DNA of 64,000 nucleotides from Halisarca cf. caerulea (taxonomy: Eukaryota; Porifera; Demospongiae; Chondrillida; Halisarcidae): NCBI GenBank assembly GCA_963170055.1, contig CAUJGJ010000200.1, positions 1 to 64,000 of the forward strand, written 5' to 3'. A model generated the notes under the pieces. That model had not been told where the DNA came from. It searched no databases and was given only the letters and a program-made list of their open reading frames with translations. A program made the position numbers and the translations under genes. The first letter of the stretch is position 1. Each line of letters opens with the position of its first letter. This document shows, in pieces, positions 52,201 to 64,000 of the stretch.

Positions 52201-55200
52201 CTGGTGCTAATACCAATATTTGGCACTAGCACCACGCACATTCCCAGTGGACACACATGACCTTTCTAAAGTGGTGTGGGCGTATTTGTGTAGTGTTGGA
52301 TATGCTGGTTCTAATACCAATATTTGGCACTAGCACCACGCACATTCCCAGTGGACACACATGAAGTTTCTTAATTACTGTGGGCGTATTTGTTTAATAT
52401 TGGGTATGCTGCTGCTAATACCAATATTTGGCACTAGCACCACGCACATTCCCAGTGGACACACATGACCTTTCTGAAGTGCTGTGGGCGTATTTGTGTA
52501 GTGTTGGATATGCTGGTGCTAATACCGATATTTGGCACTAGCACCACGCACATTCCCAGTGGACACACATGACCTTTCTGATGTGGTGTGGGCGTATTTG
52601 TGTAGTGTTGGATATGCTTGTGCTAATACCAATATATGCAACTAGCACCACGCACATTCCCAGTGGACACACATGACCTTTCTGAAGTGCTGTGGGCGTA
52701 TTTGTGTAGTGTTGGATATGCTGGTGCTAATACCAATATTTGGCACTAGCACCACGCACATTCCCAGAGGACACACATGAAGTTTCTGAAGTGCTGTGGG
52801 CGTATTTGTGTAGTGTTTGATATGCTGGTGCTAATACCAATATTTGGCACTAGCACCACGCACATTACCAGTGGACACACATGAAGTTTCTTAACTACTG
52901 TGGGCGTATTTGTGTAATGTTTGATATGCTGGTGCTACTACCAATATTTGGCACTAGCACCACGCACATTCCCAGTGGACACACATGAAGTTTCTGAAGT
53001 GCTGTGGGCGTATTTGTGAAGTGTTGGATATGCTGGTGCTAATACAAATATTTGGCACTAGCACCACGCACATTCCCAGTGGACACACATGAAGTTTCTG
53101 AAGTGCTGTGGGCGTATTTGTGTAGTGTTGGATGTGCTGGTGCTATTACCAATATTTGGCACTAGCACCACGCACATTCCCAGTGGACACACATGAAGTT
53201 TCTTAACTACTGTGGGCGTATTTGTGTAGTGTTGGATATGGTGGTGCTAATACCAATATTTGGCACTACCACCACGCACATTCCCAGTGGACACCCATGA
53301 CCTTTCTGAAGTGCTGTGGGCGTATTTGCGTAGTGTTGGATATGCTGGTGCTAATACCAATATTTGTCACTAGCACCACGCACATTCCCAGTGGACACAC
53401 ATGAAGTTTCTTAACTACTGTTGGCGTATTTGTGTAGTGTTGGATATGGTGGTTCTAATACCAATATTTGGCACTAGCACCACGCACATTCCCAGTGGAC
53501 ACCCATGACCTTTCTGAAGTGCTGTGGGCGTATTTGTGTAGTGTTGGATATGCTGGTGCTAATACCAATATTTGGCACTAACACCACGCACATTCCCAGT
53601 GGACACACATGAAGTTTCTGAAGTGCTGTGGGCGTATTTGTGTAGTGTTGGATATGCTGGTGCTATTACCAATATTTGGCACTAGCACCACGCACATTCC
53701 CAGTGGACACACATGAAGTTTCTTAACTACTGTGGGCGTATTTGTGTAATATTGGATATGCTGCTGCTAATACCAATATTTTGCACTAGCACCACGCACA
53801 TTCCCAGTGGACACACATGACCTTTCTGAAGTGCTGTGGGCGTATTTGTGTAGTGTTGGATATGCTGGTGCTAATACCAATATTTGGCACTAGCACCACG
53901 CACATTCCCAGTGGACACACATGAAGTTTCTGAAGTGCTGTGGGCGTATTTGTGTAGTGTTGGATATGCTGGTGCTATTACCAATATTTGGCACTAGCAC
54001 CACGCACATTCCCAGTGGACACACATGAAGTTTCTCAACTGCTGTGGGCGTATTTGTGTAGTGTTGGATATGCTGGTGCTAATACCAATATTTGGCACTA
54101 GCACCACGCACATTCCCAGAGGACACACATGAAGTTTGTGAAGTGCTGTGGGCGTATTTGTGTAGTGTTGGATATGCTGGTGCTAATACCAATATTTGGC
54201 AGTAGCACCACGCACATTCCCAGTGGACACACATGAAGTTTCTTAACTACTGTGGGCGTATTTGTGTAATGTTGGATATGCTGGTGCTAATACCAATATT
54301 TGGCACTAGCACCACGCACATTCCCAGTGGACACACATGAAGTTTGTGAAGTGCTGTGGGCGTATTTGTGTAGTGTTGGATATGCTGGTGCTATTACCAA
54401 TATTTGGCACTAGCACCACGCACATTCCCAGTGGACACACATGACCTTTCTGAAGTGCTGTGGGCGTATTTCTGTAGTGTTGGATATGCTGGTGCTAATA
54501 CCAATATTTGGCACTAGCACCACGCACATTCCCAGTGGACACACATGACCTTTCTAAAGTGGTGTGGGCGTATTTGTGTAGTGTTGGATATGCTGGTGCT
54601 AATACCAATATTTGGCACTAGCACCACGCACATTCCCAGTGGACACACATGAAGTTTCTTAATTACTGTGGGCGTATTTGTTTAATATTGGATATGCTGC
54701 TGCTAATACCAATATTTGGCACTAGCACCACGCACATTCCCAGTGGACACACATGACCTTTCTGAAGTGCTGTGGGCGTATTTGTGTAGTGTTGGATATG
54801 CTGGTGCTAATACCAATATTTGGCACTAGCACCACGCACATTCCCAGTTGACACACATGACCTTTCTGATGTGGTGTGGGCGTATTTGTGTAGTGTTGGA
54901 TATGCTTGTGCTAATACCAATATATGCAACTAGCACCACGCACATTCCCAGTGGACACACATGACCTTTCTGAAGTGCTGTGGGCGTATTTGTGTAGTGT
55001 TGGATATGCTGGTGCTAATACCAATATTTGGCACTAGCACCACGCACATTCCCAGAGGACACGCATGAAGTTTCTGAAGTGCTGTGGGCGTATTTGTGTA
55101 GTGTTTGATATGCTGGTGCTAATACCAATATTTGGCACTAGCACCACGCACATTCCCAGTGGACACACATGAAGTTTCTTAACTACTGTGGGCGTATTTG

Positions 55201-55260
55201 TGTAATGTTGGATATGCTGGTGCTACTACCAATATTTGGCACTAGCACCACGCACATTCC
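49240..55260 (+). repeat. 3016-bp (29-monomer) higher-order repeat
   Basis: An offset of 3016 bp aligns CCTTTCTAAAGTGGTG (49245 with 52261, and 51534 with 54550). It also aligns the GTGGTGCTAATACC/CACTACCACC/CACCCATGACC group (50206 and 53222) and CCAATATATGCAAC. Just before it, near 52146-52256, one copy has gained a monomer, so the local offset changes from 2912 to 3016. Confidence 0.75.
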
Positions 55261-55763
55261 CAGTGGACACACATGAAGTTTCTGAAGTGCTGTGGGCGTA
55301 TTTGTGAAGTGTTGGATATGCTGGTGCTAATACCAATATTTGGCACTAGCACCACGCACATTCCCAGTGGAAACACATGAAGTTTCTTAACTACTGTGGG
55401 CGCATTTGTGTAGTGTTGGATATGCTGGTGCTAATACCAATATTTGGCACTAGCACCACGCACATTCCCAGTGGACACCCATGACCTTTCTGAAGTGCTG
55501 TGGGCGTATTTGTGTAGTGTTGGATATGCTGGTGCTAATACCAATATTTGGCACTAGCACCACGCACATTCCCAGTGGACACACATGAAGTTTCTGAAGT
55601 GCTGTGGGCGTATTTGTGTAGTGTTGGATATGCTGGTGCTAATACCAATATTTGCAACTAGCACCACGCACATTCCCAGTGGACACACATGAAGTTTCTT
55701 AACTACTGTGGGCGTATTTGTGTAATATTGTATATGCTGCTGCTAATACCAATATTTGGCACA

Positions 55764-55769
55764 GCACCA
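55764..55769 (+). repeat. 1-bp deletion in a monomer (GGCACAGCACC)
   Basis: The norm is GGCACTAGCACC; one base is missing. This shifts the register of all later copies by 1 bp and is not seen elsewhere in the window. Confidence 0.85.
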
Positions 55770-56799
55770 CGCACATTCCCAGTGGACACACATGACCTTT
55801 CTGAAGTTCTGTGGGCGTATTTGTGTAGTGTTGGATATGCTGGTGCTAATACCCATATTTGGCACTAGCACCACGCACATTCCCAGTGGACACACATGAC
55901 CTTTCTGATGTGGTGTGGGCGTATTTGTGTAGTGTTGGATATGCTTGTGCTAATACAAATATTTGCAACTAGCACCACGCACATTCCCAGTGGACACACC
56001 TTACCTTTCTGAAGTGCTGTGGGCGTATTTGTGTAGTGTTGGATATGCTGGTGCTAATACCAATATTTGGCACTAGCACCACGCACATTCCCAGTGGACA
56101 CACATGACCTTTCTGATGTGGTGTGGGCGTATTTGTGTAGTGTTGGATATGCTTGTGCTAATACCAATATTTGCAACTAGCACCACGCACATTCCCAGTG
56201 GACACACATGACCTTTCTGAAGTGCTGTGGGCGTATTTGTGTAGTGTTGGATATGCTGGTGCTATTACCTATATTTGGCACTAGCACCACGCACATTCCC
56301 AGTGGACACACATGAAGTTTCTTAACTACTGTGGGCGTATTTGTGTAGTGTTGGATATGGTGGTGCTAATACCAATATTTGGCACTAGCACCACGCACAT
56401 TCCCAGTGGACACACATGACCTTTCTGAAGTGCTGTGGGCGTATTTCTATAGTGTTGGATATGCTGGTGCTAATACCAATATTTGGCACTAGCACCACGC
56501 ACATTCCCAGTGGACACACATGACCTTTCTAAAGTGGTGTGGGCGTATTTGTGTAGTGTTGGATGTGCTGGTGCTAATACCAATATTTGGCACTAGCACC
56601 ACGCACATTCCCAGTGGACACACATGAAGTTTCTTAACTACTGTGGGCGTATTTGTGTAATATTGTATATGCTGCTGCTAATACCAATATTTGGCACTAG
56701 CACCACGCACATTCCCAGTGGACACACATGAAGTTTCTGAAGTGCTGTGGGCATATTTGTGTAGTGTTGGATATGTTGGTGCTAATACCAATATTTGGC

Positions 56800-59700
56800 A
56801 CTAGCACCACGCACATTCCCAGTGAACTCACATGAAGTTTCTTAACTACTGTAGGCGTATTTGTGTAGTGTTGGATATGCTGGTGCTAATACCAATATTT
56901 GGCACTAAAACCACGCACATTCCCAGTGGACACCCATGACCTTTCTGAAGTGCTGTGGGCGTATTTGCGTAGTGTTGGATATGCTGGTGCTAATACCAAT
57001 ATTTGGCACTAGCACCACGCACATTCCCAGTGGACACACATGAAGTTTCTGAAGTGCTGTGGGCGTATTTGTGTAGTGTTGGATATGGTGGTGCTAATAC
57101 CAATATTTGGCACTAGCACCACGCACATTCCCAGTGGACACACATGAAGTTTCTGAAGTGCTGTGGGCGTATTTGTGTAGTGTTGGATATGCTGGTGCTA
57201 ATACCAATATTTGGCACTAGCACCACGCACATTCCCAGTGGACACACATGAAGTTTCTAAAGTGCTGTGGGCGTATTTGCGTAGAGTTGGATATGCTGGT
57301 GCTATTACCAATATTTGGCACTAGCACCACGCACATTCCCAGTGGACACACATGAATTTTCTTAACTACTGTGGGCGTATTTGTGTAGTGTTGGATATGC
57401 TGGTGCTAATACCAATATTTGGCACTAGCACCACGCATATTCCCAGTGGACACACATGAAGTTTCTTAACTACTGTGGGCGTATTTGTGTAATTTTGGAT
57501 ATGCTGGTGCTAATACCAATATTTGTCACTAGCACCACGCACATTCCCAGTGGACACACATGAAGTTTCTGAAGTGCTGTGGGCGTATTTGTGTAGTGTT
57601 GGATATGCTGGTGCTATTACCAATATTTGGCACTAGCACCACGCACATTCCCAGTGGACACACATGAAATTTCTTAACTACTGTGGGCGTATTTGTTTAG
57701 TGTTGGATATGGTGGTGCTAATACAAATATTTGGCACTAGCACCACGCACATTCCCAGTGGACACACATGAAGTTTCTGAAGTGCTGTGGGCATATTTGT
57801 GTAGTGTTGGATATGTTGGTGCTAATACCAATATTTGGCACTAGCACCACGCACATTCCCAGTTAACTCACATGAAGTTTCTTAACTACTGTAGGCGTAT
57901 TTGTGTAGTGTTGGATATGCTGGTGCTAATACCAATATTTGCAACTAGCACCACGCACATTTCCAGTGGACACACATGAAGTTTCTGAAGTGCTGTGGGC
58001 GTATTTGTGTAGTGTTGGATATGCTGGTGCTAATACCAATATTTGGCACTAGCACCACGCACATTCCCAGTGGACACACATGAATTTTCTAAACTACTGT
58101 GGGCGTATTTGTGTAGTGTTGGATATGGTGGTGCTAATACCAATATTTGGCACTAGCACCACGCACATTCCCAGTGGACACACATGAAGTTTCTGAAGTG
58201 CTGTGGGCATATTTGTGTAGTGTTGGATATGTTGGTGCTAATACCAATATTTGGCACTAGAACCACGCACATTCCCAGTGGACACCCATGACCTTTCTGA
58301 AGTGCTGTGGGCGTATTTACGTAAAGTTGGATATGCTGGTGCTAATACCAATATTTGGCACTAGCACCACGCACATTCCCAGTGGACACACATGAAGTTT
58401 CTGAAGTGCTGTGGGCGTATTTGTGTAGTGTTGGATATGCTGGTGCTAATACCGATATTTGGCACTAGCACCACGCACATTCCCAGTGGACACACATGAA
58501 GTTTCTGAAGTGCTGTGGGCGTATTTGTGTAGTGTTGGATATGCTGGTGCTAATACCAATATTTGGCACTAGCACCACGCACATTCCCAGTGGACACACA
58601 TGAAGTTTCTGAAGTGCTGTGGGCGTATTTGTGTAGTGTTGGATATGCTGGTGCTAATACCAATATTTGGCACTAGCACCACGCACATTCCAAGTGGACA
58701 CACATGAAGTTTTTTAACTACTGTGGGCGTATTTGTGTAATTTTGGATATGCTGGTGCTAATACCAATATTTGGCACTAGCACCACGCACATTCCCAGTG
58801 GACACACATGAAGTTTCTGAAGTGCTGTGGGCGTATTTGTGTAGTGTTGGATATGCTGGTGCTATTACCAATATTTGGCACTAGCACCACGCACATTCCC
58901 AGTGGACACACATGAAGTTTCTTAACTACTGTGGGCGTATTTGTTTAGTGTTGGATATGGTGGTGCTAATACAAATATTTGGCACTAGCACCACGCACAT
59001 TCCCAGTGGACACACATGAAGTTTCTGAAGTGCTGTGGGCATATTTGTGTATTGTTGGATATGTTGGTGCTAATACCAATATTTGGCACTAGCACCACGC
59101 ACATTCCCAGTGAACTCACATGAAGTTTCTTAACTACTGTAGGCGTATTTGTGTAGTGTTGGATATGCTGGTGCTAATACCAATATTTGGCACTAGCACC
59201 ACGCACATTCTCAGTGGACACACATGAAGTTTCTGAAGTGCTGTGGGCATATTTGTGTAGTGTTGGATATGTTGGTGCTAATACCAATATTTGGCACTAG
59301 CACCACGCACATTCCCAGTGAACTCACATGAAGTTTCTTAACTACTGTAGGCGAATTTGTGTAGTATTGGATATGCTGGTGCTAATACCAATATTTGGCA
59401 CTAGCACCACGCACATTCCCAGTGGACACCCATGACCTTTCTGAAGTGCTGTGGGCGTATTTGCGTAAAGTTGGATATGCTGGTGCTAATACCAATATTT
59501 GGCACTAGCACCACGCACATTCCCAGTGGACACACATGAAGTTTCTGAAGTGCTGTGGGCGTATTTGTGTAGTGTTGGATATGCTGGTGCTAATACCGAT
59601 ATTTGGCACTAGCACCACGCACATTCCCAGTGGACACACATGAAGTTTCTGAAGTGCTGTGGGCGTATTTGTGTAGTGTTGGATATGCTGGTGCTAATAC

Positions 59701-62700
59701 CAATATTTGGCACTAGCACCACGCACATTCCCAGTGGACACACATGAAGTTTCTGAAGTGCTGTGGGCGTATTTGTGTAGTGTTGGATATGCTGGTGCTA
59801 ATACCAATATTTGGCACTACCACCACGCACATTCCCAGTGGACACACATGAAGTTTCTTAACTACTGTGGGCGTATTTGTGTAATTTTGCATATGCTGGT
59901 GCTAATACCAATATTTGGCACTAGCACCACGCACATTCCCAGTGGACACACATGAAGTTTCTGAAGTGCTGTGGGCGTATTTGTGTAGTGTTGGATATGC
60001 TGGTGCTATTACCAATATTTGGCACTAGCACCACGCACATTCCCAGTGGACACACATGAAGTTTCTTAACTACTGTGGGCGTATTTGTTTAGTGTTGGAT
60101 ATGGTGGTGCTAATACAAATATTTGGCACTAGCACCACGCACATTCCCAGTGGACACACATGAAGTTTCTGAAGTGCTGTGGGCATATTTGTGTAGTGTT
60201 GGATATGTTGGTGCTAATACCAATATTTGGCACTAGCACCACGACATTCCCAGTGAACTCACATGAAGTTTCTTAACTACTGTAGGCGTATTTGTGTAGT
60301 GTTGGATATGCTGGTGCTAATACCAATATTTGGCACTAGCACCACGCACATTACCAGTGGACACACATGAAGTTTCTGAAGTTCTGTGGGCGTATTTTCG
60401 TAGTGTTGGATATGCTGGTGCTAATACCAATATTTGGCACTAGCACCACGCACATTCCCAGTGAACTCACATGAAGTTTCTTAACTACTGTAGGCGTATT
60501 TGTGTAGTGTTGGATATGGTGGTGCTAATACCAATATTTGGCACTAGCACCACGCACATTCCCAGTGGACACACATGAAGTTTCTGAAGTGCTGTGGGCA
60601 TATTTGTGTAGTGTTGGATATGTTGGTGCTAATACCAATATTTGGCACTAGCACCACGCACATTCCCAGTGAACTCACATGAAGTTTCTTAACTACTGTA
60701 GGCGTATTTGTGTAGTGTTGGATATGCTGGTGCTAATACCAATATTTGGCACTAGAACCACGCACATTCCCAGTGGACACCCATGACCTTTCTGAAGTGC
60801 TGTGGGCGTATTTACGTAAAGTTGGATATGCTGGTGCTAATACCAATATTTGGTACTAGCACCACGCACATTCCCAGTGGACACACATGAAGTTTCTGAA
60901 GTGCTGTGGGCGTATTTGTGTAGTGTTGGATATGCTGGTGCTAATACCGATATTTGGCACTAGCACCACGCACATTCCCAGTGGACACACATGAAGTTTC
61001 TGAAGTGCTGTGGGCGTATTTGTGTAGTGTTGGATATGCTGGTGCTAATACCAATATTTGGCACTAGCACCACGCACATTCCCAGTGGACACACATGAAG
61101 TTTCTGAAGTGCTGTGGGCGTATTTGTGTAGTGTTGGATATGCTGGTGCTAATACCAATATTTGGCACTAGCACCACGCACATTCCCAGTGGACACACAT
61201 GAAGTTTCTTAACTACTGTGGGCGTATTTGTGTAATTTTGGATATGCTGGTGCTAATACCAATATTTGGCACTAGCACCACGCACATTCCCAGTGGACAC
61301 ACATGAAGTTTCTGAAGTGCTGTGGGCGTATTTGTGTAGTGTTGGATATGCTGGTGCTATTACCAATATTTGGCACTAGTACCACGCACATTCCCAGTGG
61401 ACACACATGAAGTTTCTTAACTACTGTGGGCGTATTTGTTTAGTGTTGGATATGGTGGTGCTAATACAAATATTTGGCACTAGCACCACGCACATTCCCA
61501 GTGGACACACATGAAGTTTCTGAAGTGCTGTGGGCATATTTGTGTATTGTTGGATATGTTGGTGCTAATACCAATATTTGGCACTAGCACCACGCACATT
61601 CCCAGTGAACTCACATGAAGTTTCTTAACTACTGTAGGCGTATTTGTGTAGTGTTGGATATGCTGGTGCTAATACCAATATTTGGCACTAGCACCACGCA
61701 CATTCTCAGTGGACACACATGAAGTTTCTGAAGTGCTGTGGGCATATTTGTGTAGTGTTGGATATGTTGGTGCTAATACCAATATTTGGCACTAGCACCA
61801 CGCACATTCCCAGTGAACTCACATGAAGTTTCTTAACTACTGTAGGCGAATTTGTGTAGTATTGGATATGCTGGTGCTAATACCAATATTTGGCACTAGC
61901 ACCACGCACATTCCCAGTGGACACCCATGACCTTTCTGAAGTGCTGTGGGCGTATTTGCGTAAAGTTGGATATGCTGGTGTTAATACCAATATTTGGCAC
62001 TAGCACCACGCACATTCCCAGTGGACACACATGAAGTTTCTGAAGTGCTGTGGGCGTATTTGTGTAGTGTTGGATATGCTGGTGCTAATACCGATATTTG
62101 GCACTAGCACCACGCACATTCCCAGTGGACACACATGAAGTTTCTGAAGTGCTGTGGGCGTATTTGTGTAGTGTTGGATATGCTGGTGCTAATACCAATA
62201 TTTGGCACTAGCACCACGCACATTCCCAGTGGACACACATGAAGTTTCTGAAGTGCTGTGGGGGTATTTGTGTAGTGTTGGATATGCTGGTGCTAATACC
62301 AATATTTGGCACTAGCACCACGCACATTCCCAGTGGACACACATGAAGTTTCTTAACTACTGTGGGCGTATTTGTGTAATTTTGGATATGCTGGTGCTAA
62401 TACCAATATTTGGCACTAGCACCACGCACATTCCCAGTGGACACACATGAAGTTTCTGAAGTGCTGTGGGCGTATTTGTGTAGTGTTGGATATGCTGGTG
62501 CTATTACCAATATTTGGCACTAGCACCACGCACATTCCCAGTGGACACACATGAAGTTTCTTAACTACTGTGGGCGTATTTGTTTAGTGTTGGATATGGT
62601 GGTGCTAATACAAATATTTGGCACTAGCACCACGCACATTCCCAGTGGACACACATGAAGTTTCTGAAGTGCTGTGGGCATATTTGTGTAGTGTTGGATA

Positions 62701-64000
62701 TGTTGGTGCTAATACCAATATTTGGCACTAGCACCACGACATTCCCAGTGAACTCACATGAAGTTTCTTAACTACTGTAGGCGTATTTGTGTAGTGTTGG
62801 ATATGCTGGTGCTAATACCAATATTTGGCACTAGCACCACGCACATTCCCAGTGGACACACATGAAGTTTCTGAAGTTCTGTGGGCGTATTTGCGTAGTG
62901 TTGGATATGCTGGTGCTATTACCAATATTTGGCACTAGCACCACGCACATTCCCAGTGGACACACATGAATTTTCTTAACTACTGTGGGCGTATTTGTGT
63001 AGTGTTGGATATGGTGGTGCTAATACCAATATTTGGCACTAGCACCAAGCACATTCCCAGTGGACACACATGAAGTTTCTGAAGTGCTGTGGGCATATTT
63101 GTGTAGTGTTGGATATGTTGGTTCTAATACCAATATTTGGCACTAGCACCACGCACATTCCCAGTGAACTCACATGAAGTTTCTTAACTACTGTAGGCGT
63201 ATTTGTGTAGTGTTGGATATGCTGGTGCTAATACCAATATTTGGCACTAGCACCACGCACATTCCCAGTGGACACCCATGACCTTTCTGAAGTGCTGTGG
63301 GCGTATTTTCGTAGTGTTGGATATGCTGGTGCTAATACCAATATTTGGCACTAGCACCACGCACATTCCCAGTGAACTCACATGAAGTTTCTTAACTACT
63401 GTAGGCGTATTTGTGTAGTGTTGGATATGCTGGTGCTAATACCAATATTTTGCACTAGCACCACGCACATTCCCAGTGGACACACATGAAGTTTCTGAAG
63501 TGCTGTGGGCGTATTTGTGTAGTGTTGGATATGCTGGTGCTATTACCAATATTTGGCACTAGCACCACGCACATTCCCAGTGGACACACATGAATTTTCT
63601 AAACTACTGTGGGCGTATTTGTGTAGTGTTTGATATGGTGGTGCTAATACCAATATTTGGCACTAGCACCACGCACATTCCCAGTGGACACACATGAAGT
63701 TTCTGAAGTGCTGTGGGCATATTTGTGTAGTGTTGGATATGTTGGTGCAAATACCAATATTTGGCACTAGCACCACGCACATTCCCAGTGAACTCACATG
63801 AAGTTTCTTAACTACTGTAGGCGTATTTGTGTAGTGTTGGATATGCTGGTGCTAATCCCAATATTTGGCACTAGCACCACGCACATTCCCAGTGGACACC
63901 CATGACCTTTCTGAAGTGCTGTGGGCGTATTTGCGTAAAGTTGGATATGCTGGTGCTAATACCAATATTTGGCACTAGCACCACGCACATTCCCAGTGGA
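56800..64000 (+). repeat. Satellite zone D (GTGAACTCAC monomers)
   Basis: From about 56819, monomers with CCCAGTGAACTCACATG followed by TTAACTACTGTAGGCG appear roughly every few copies (for example 57862, 59106, 60250, 60668, 61601, 62747, 63371). They are absent earlier. GATATGTTGG with TGTGGGCATATTTG usually precedes them, so the two monomer types travel as a pair. Confidence 0.75.
58261..62920 (+). repeat. 2495-bp (24-monomer) tandem higher-order repeat, two copies
   Basis: Copies begin near 58261 and 60756. GCGTATTTACGTAAAG (58311 and 60806), GTAGGCGAATTTG (59347 and 61842) and the 1-bp-deletion monomer CACCACGACATTCCC (about 60241 and 62736) all lie 2495 bp apart. That distance equals 24 monomers minus the single deleted base. 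Similarity falls off after about 62900. Confidence 0.85.

Larger units (their letters stand above)
34260..56800 (+). repeat. Satellite zone C (GACCTTTCTGAAG and TCTTAACTACTG monomers)
   Basis: From about 34260 the TCAACTGCTG forms give way to monomers with ATGACCTTTCTGAAG or ATGAAGTTTCTTAACTACTG. CTGCTGCTAATACC is frequent, and ACCAATATTTGGCAC, the form with the intact dyad, predominates. A stretch with zone-B-like variants persists at about 37.6-39.1 and 40.3-41.8 kb. Confidence 0.7.
3585..64000 (+). repeat. 104-bp satellite DNA array, about 581 head-to-tail copies
   Basis: The landmark CCCAGTGGAC recurs every 104 bp from 3681 to the final copy at 63992. The distance of 60311 bp equals 580 periods of 104 minus 9 bp. 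A typical monomer runs ACACACATGAAGTTTCTGAA, GTGCTGTGGGCGTATTTGTG, TAGTGTTGGATATGCTGGTG, CTAATACCAATATTTGGCAC, TAGCACCACGCACATTCCCA, GTGG. All copies share one orientation. No transposon, gene or unique spacer interrupts them. Because 104 is not a multiple of three and the monomer contains stops, no frame stays open beyond about 100 codons, so the array is non-coding. Homology starts abruptly at about 3585 and the right end lies outside the window. A centromeric, pericentromeric or other heterochromatic location is inferred from the type of sequence. Confidence 0.98.

Noticed and set aside
3589..64000. Dozens of 60-100-codon open frames on both strands in the array (for example translations starting MSLAPRTFPVDTHEV or MCPLGMCVVL).
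   Set aside because: They repeat with the satellite, occur in several overlapping frames, always end within about three monomers because 104 is not divisible by three, and show no domain. They are by-products of the repeat.
3585..64000. CRISPR array.
   Set aside because: The repeats are contiguous 104-bp monomers with no unique spacers, and no cas-like genes occur.
3585..64000. Self-cleaving hammerhead ribozyme, as found in some animal satellites.
   Set aside because: The plus strand has CTGAAG but not the CTGANGA core, and no matching GAAA partner was found on either strand of the consensus.
3585..64000. CENP-B box in the monomer.
   Set aside because: No TTCG....A..CGGG pattern is present in the consensus on either strand.
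3585..64000. Telomeric or subtelomeric simple repeat.
   Set aside because: No TTAGGG-like or other telomere motif runs were seen.
3585..64000. The whole array as a pure assembly artefact.
   Set aside because: Ordered higher-order structure with private substitutions and shared deletions argues for real sequence, although the exact copy number and the most identical blocks (27.8-32.0 kb) could still be affected.

Overview
The window is eukaryotic nuclear DNA, probably from an animal with compact introns. The evidence is a TATA/CCAAT-type promoter, a GT-AG intron of 53 bp, a CCCH zinc-finger exon and a very long tandem satellite. No prokaryotic operon, rRNA or tRNA was seen. I cannot name the species. 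A sponge or another marine invertebrate with short introns would fit, but that is a guess.

Layout: (1) 1-150 holds a promoter-like cluster with three CCAAT pentamers, an E2F-like site and a TATA box. (2) 361-1122 holds a 132-bp tandem repeat with a diverged, interrupted first copy. (3) 1123-3202 is low-information sequence with a roughly 216-bp tandem duplication (about 1608-1975), a short perfect inverted repeat and a GT-rich tract. (4) 3203-3600, minus strand, is a two-exon CCCH zinc-finger gene fragment that lacks its 5' end. (5) From about 3585 to the last base, 94% of the window is one head-to-tail array of a 104-bp satellite. It has about 581 copies, all in one orientation, with no inserted unique sequence, and it runs off the right edge.

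Inside the array the monomer length is almost invariant. Registering the first and last copies gives 580 periods of 104 bp minus 9 bp, and six short-deletion monomers account for the 9 bp. Substitution variants define four zones: A about 3.6-5.0 kb, B about 5.0-34.3 kb, C about 34.3-56.8 kb, and D about 56.8-64 kb. They also show nested higher-order repeats of 2, 4, 6, 7, 14, 20, 24, 26, 29 and 52 monomers, the pattern expected from repeated unequal exchange or amplification.

The commonest monomer form carries a 33-bp dyad (15-bp arms, 3-bp centre). It would be a fully paired hairpin only in minus-strand RNA. The minus strand is also the sense strand of the truncated zinc-finger gene whose 5' side meets the array. 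The most notable objects are therefore this satellite, its strand-asymmetric dyad, its layered higher-order structure and the gene/satellite junction. No protein-based system was found. The open frames inside the array are by-products of the repeat.
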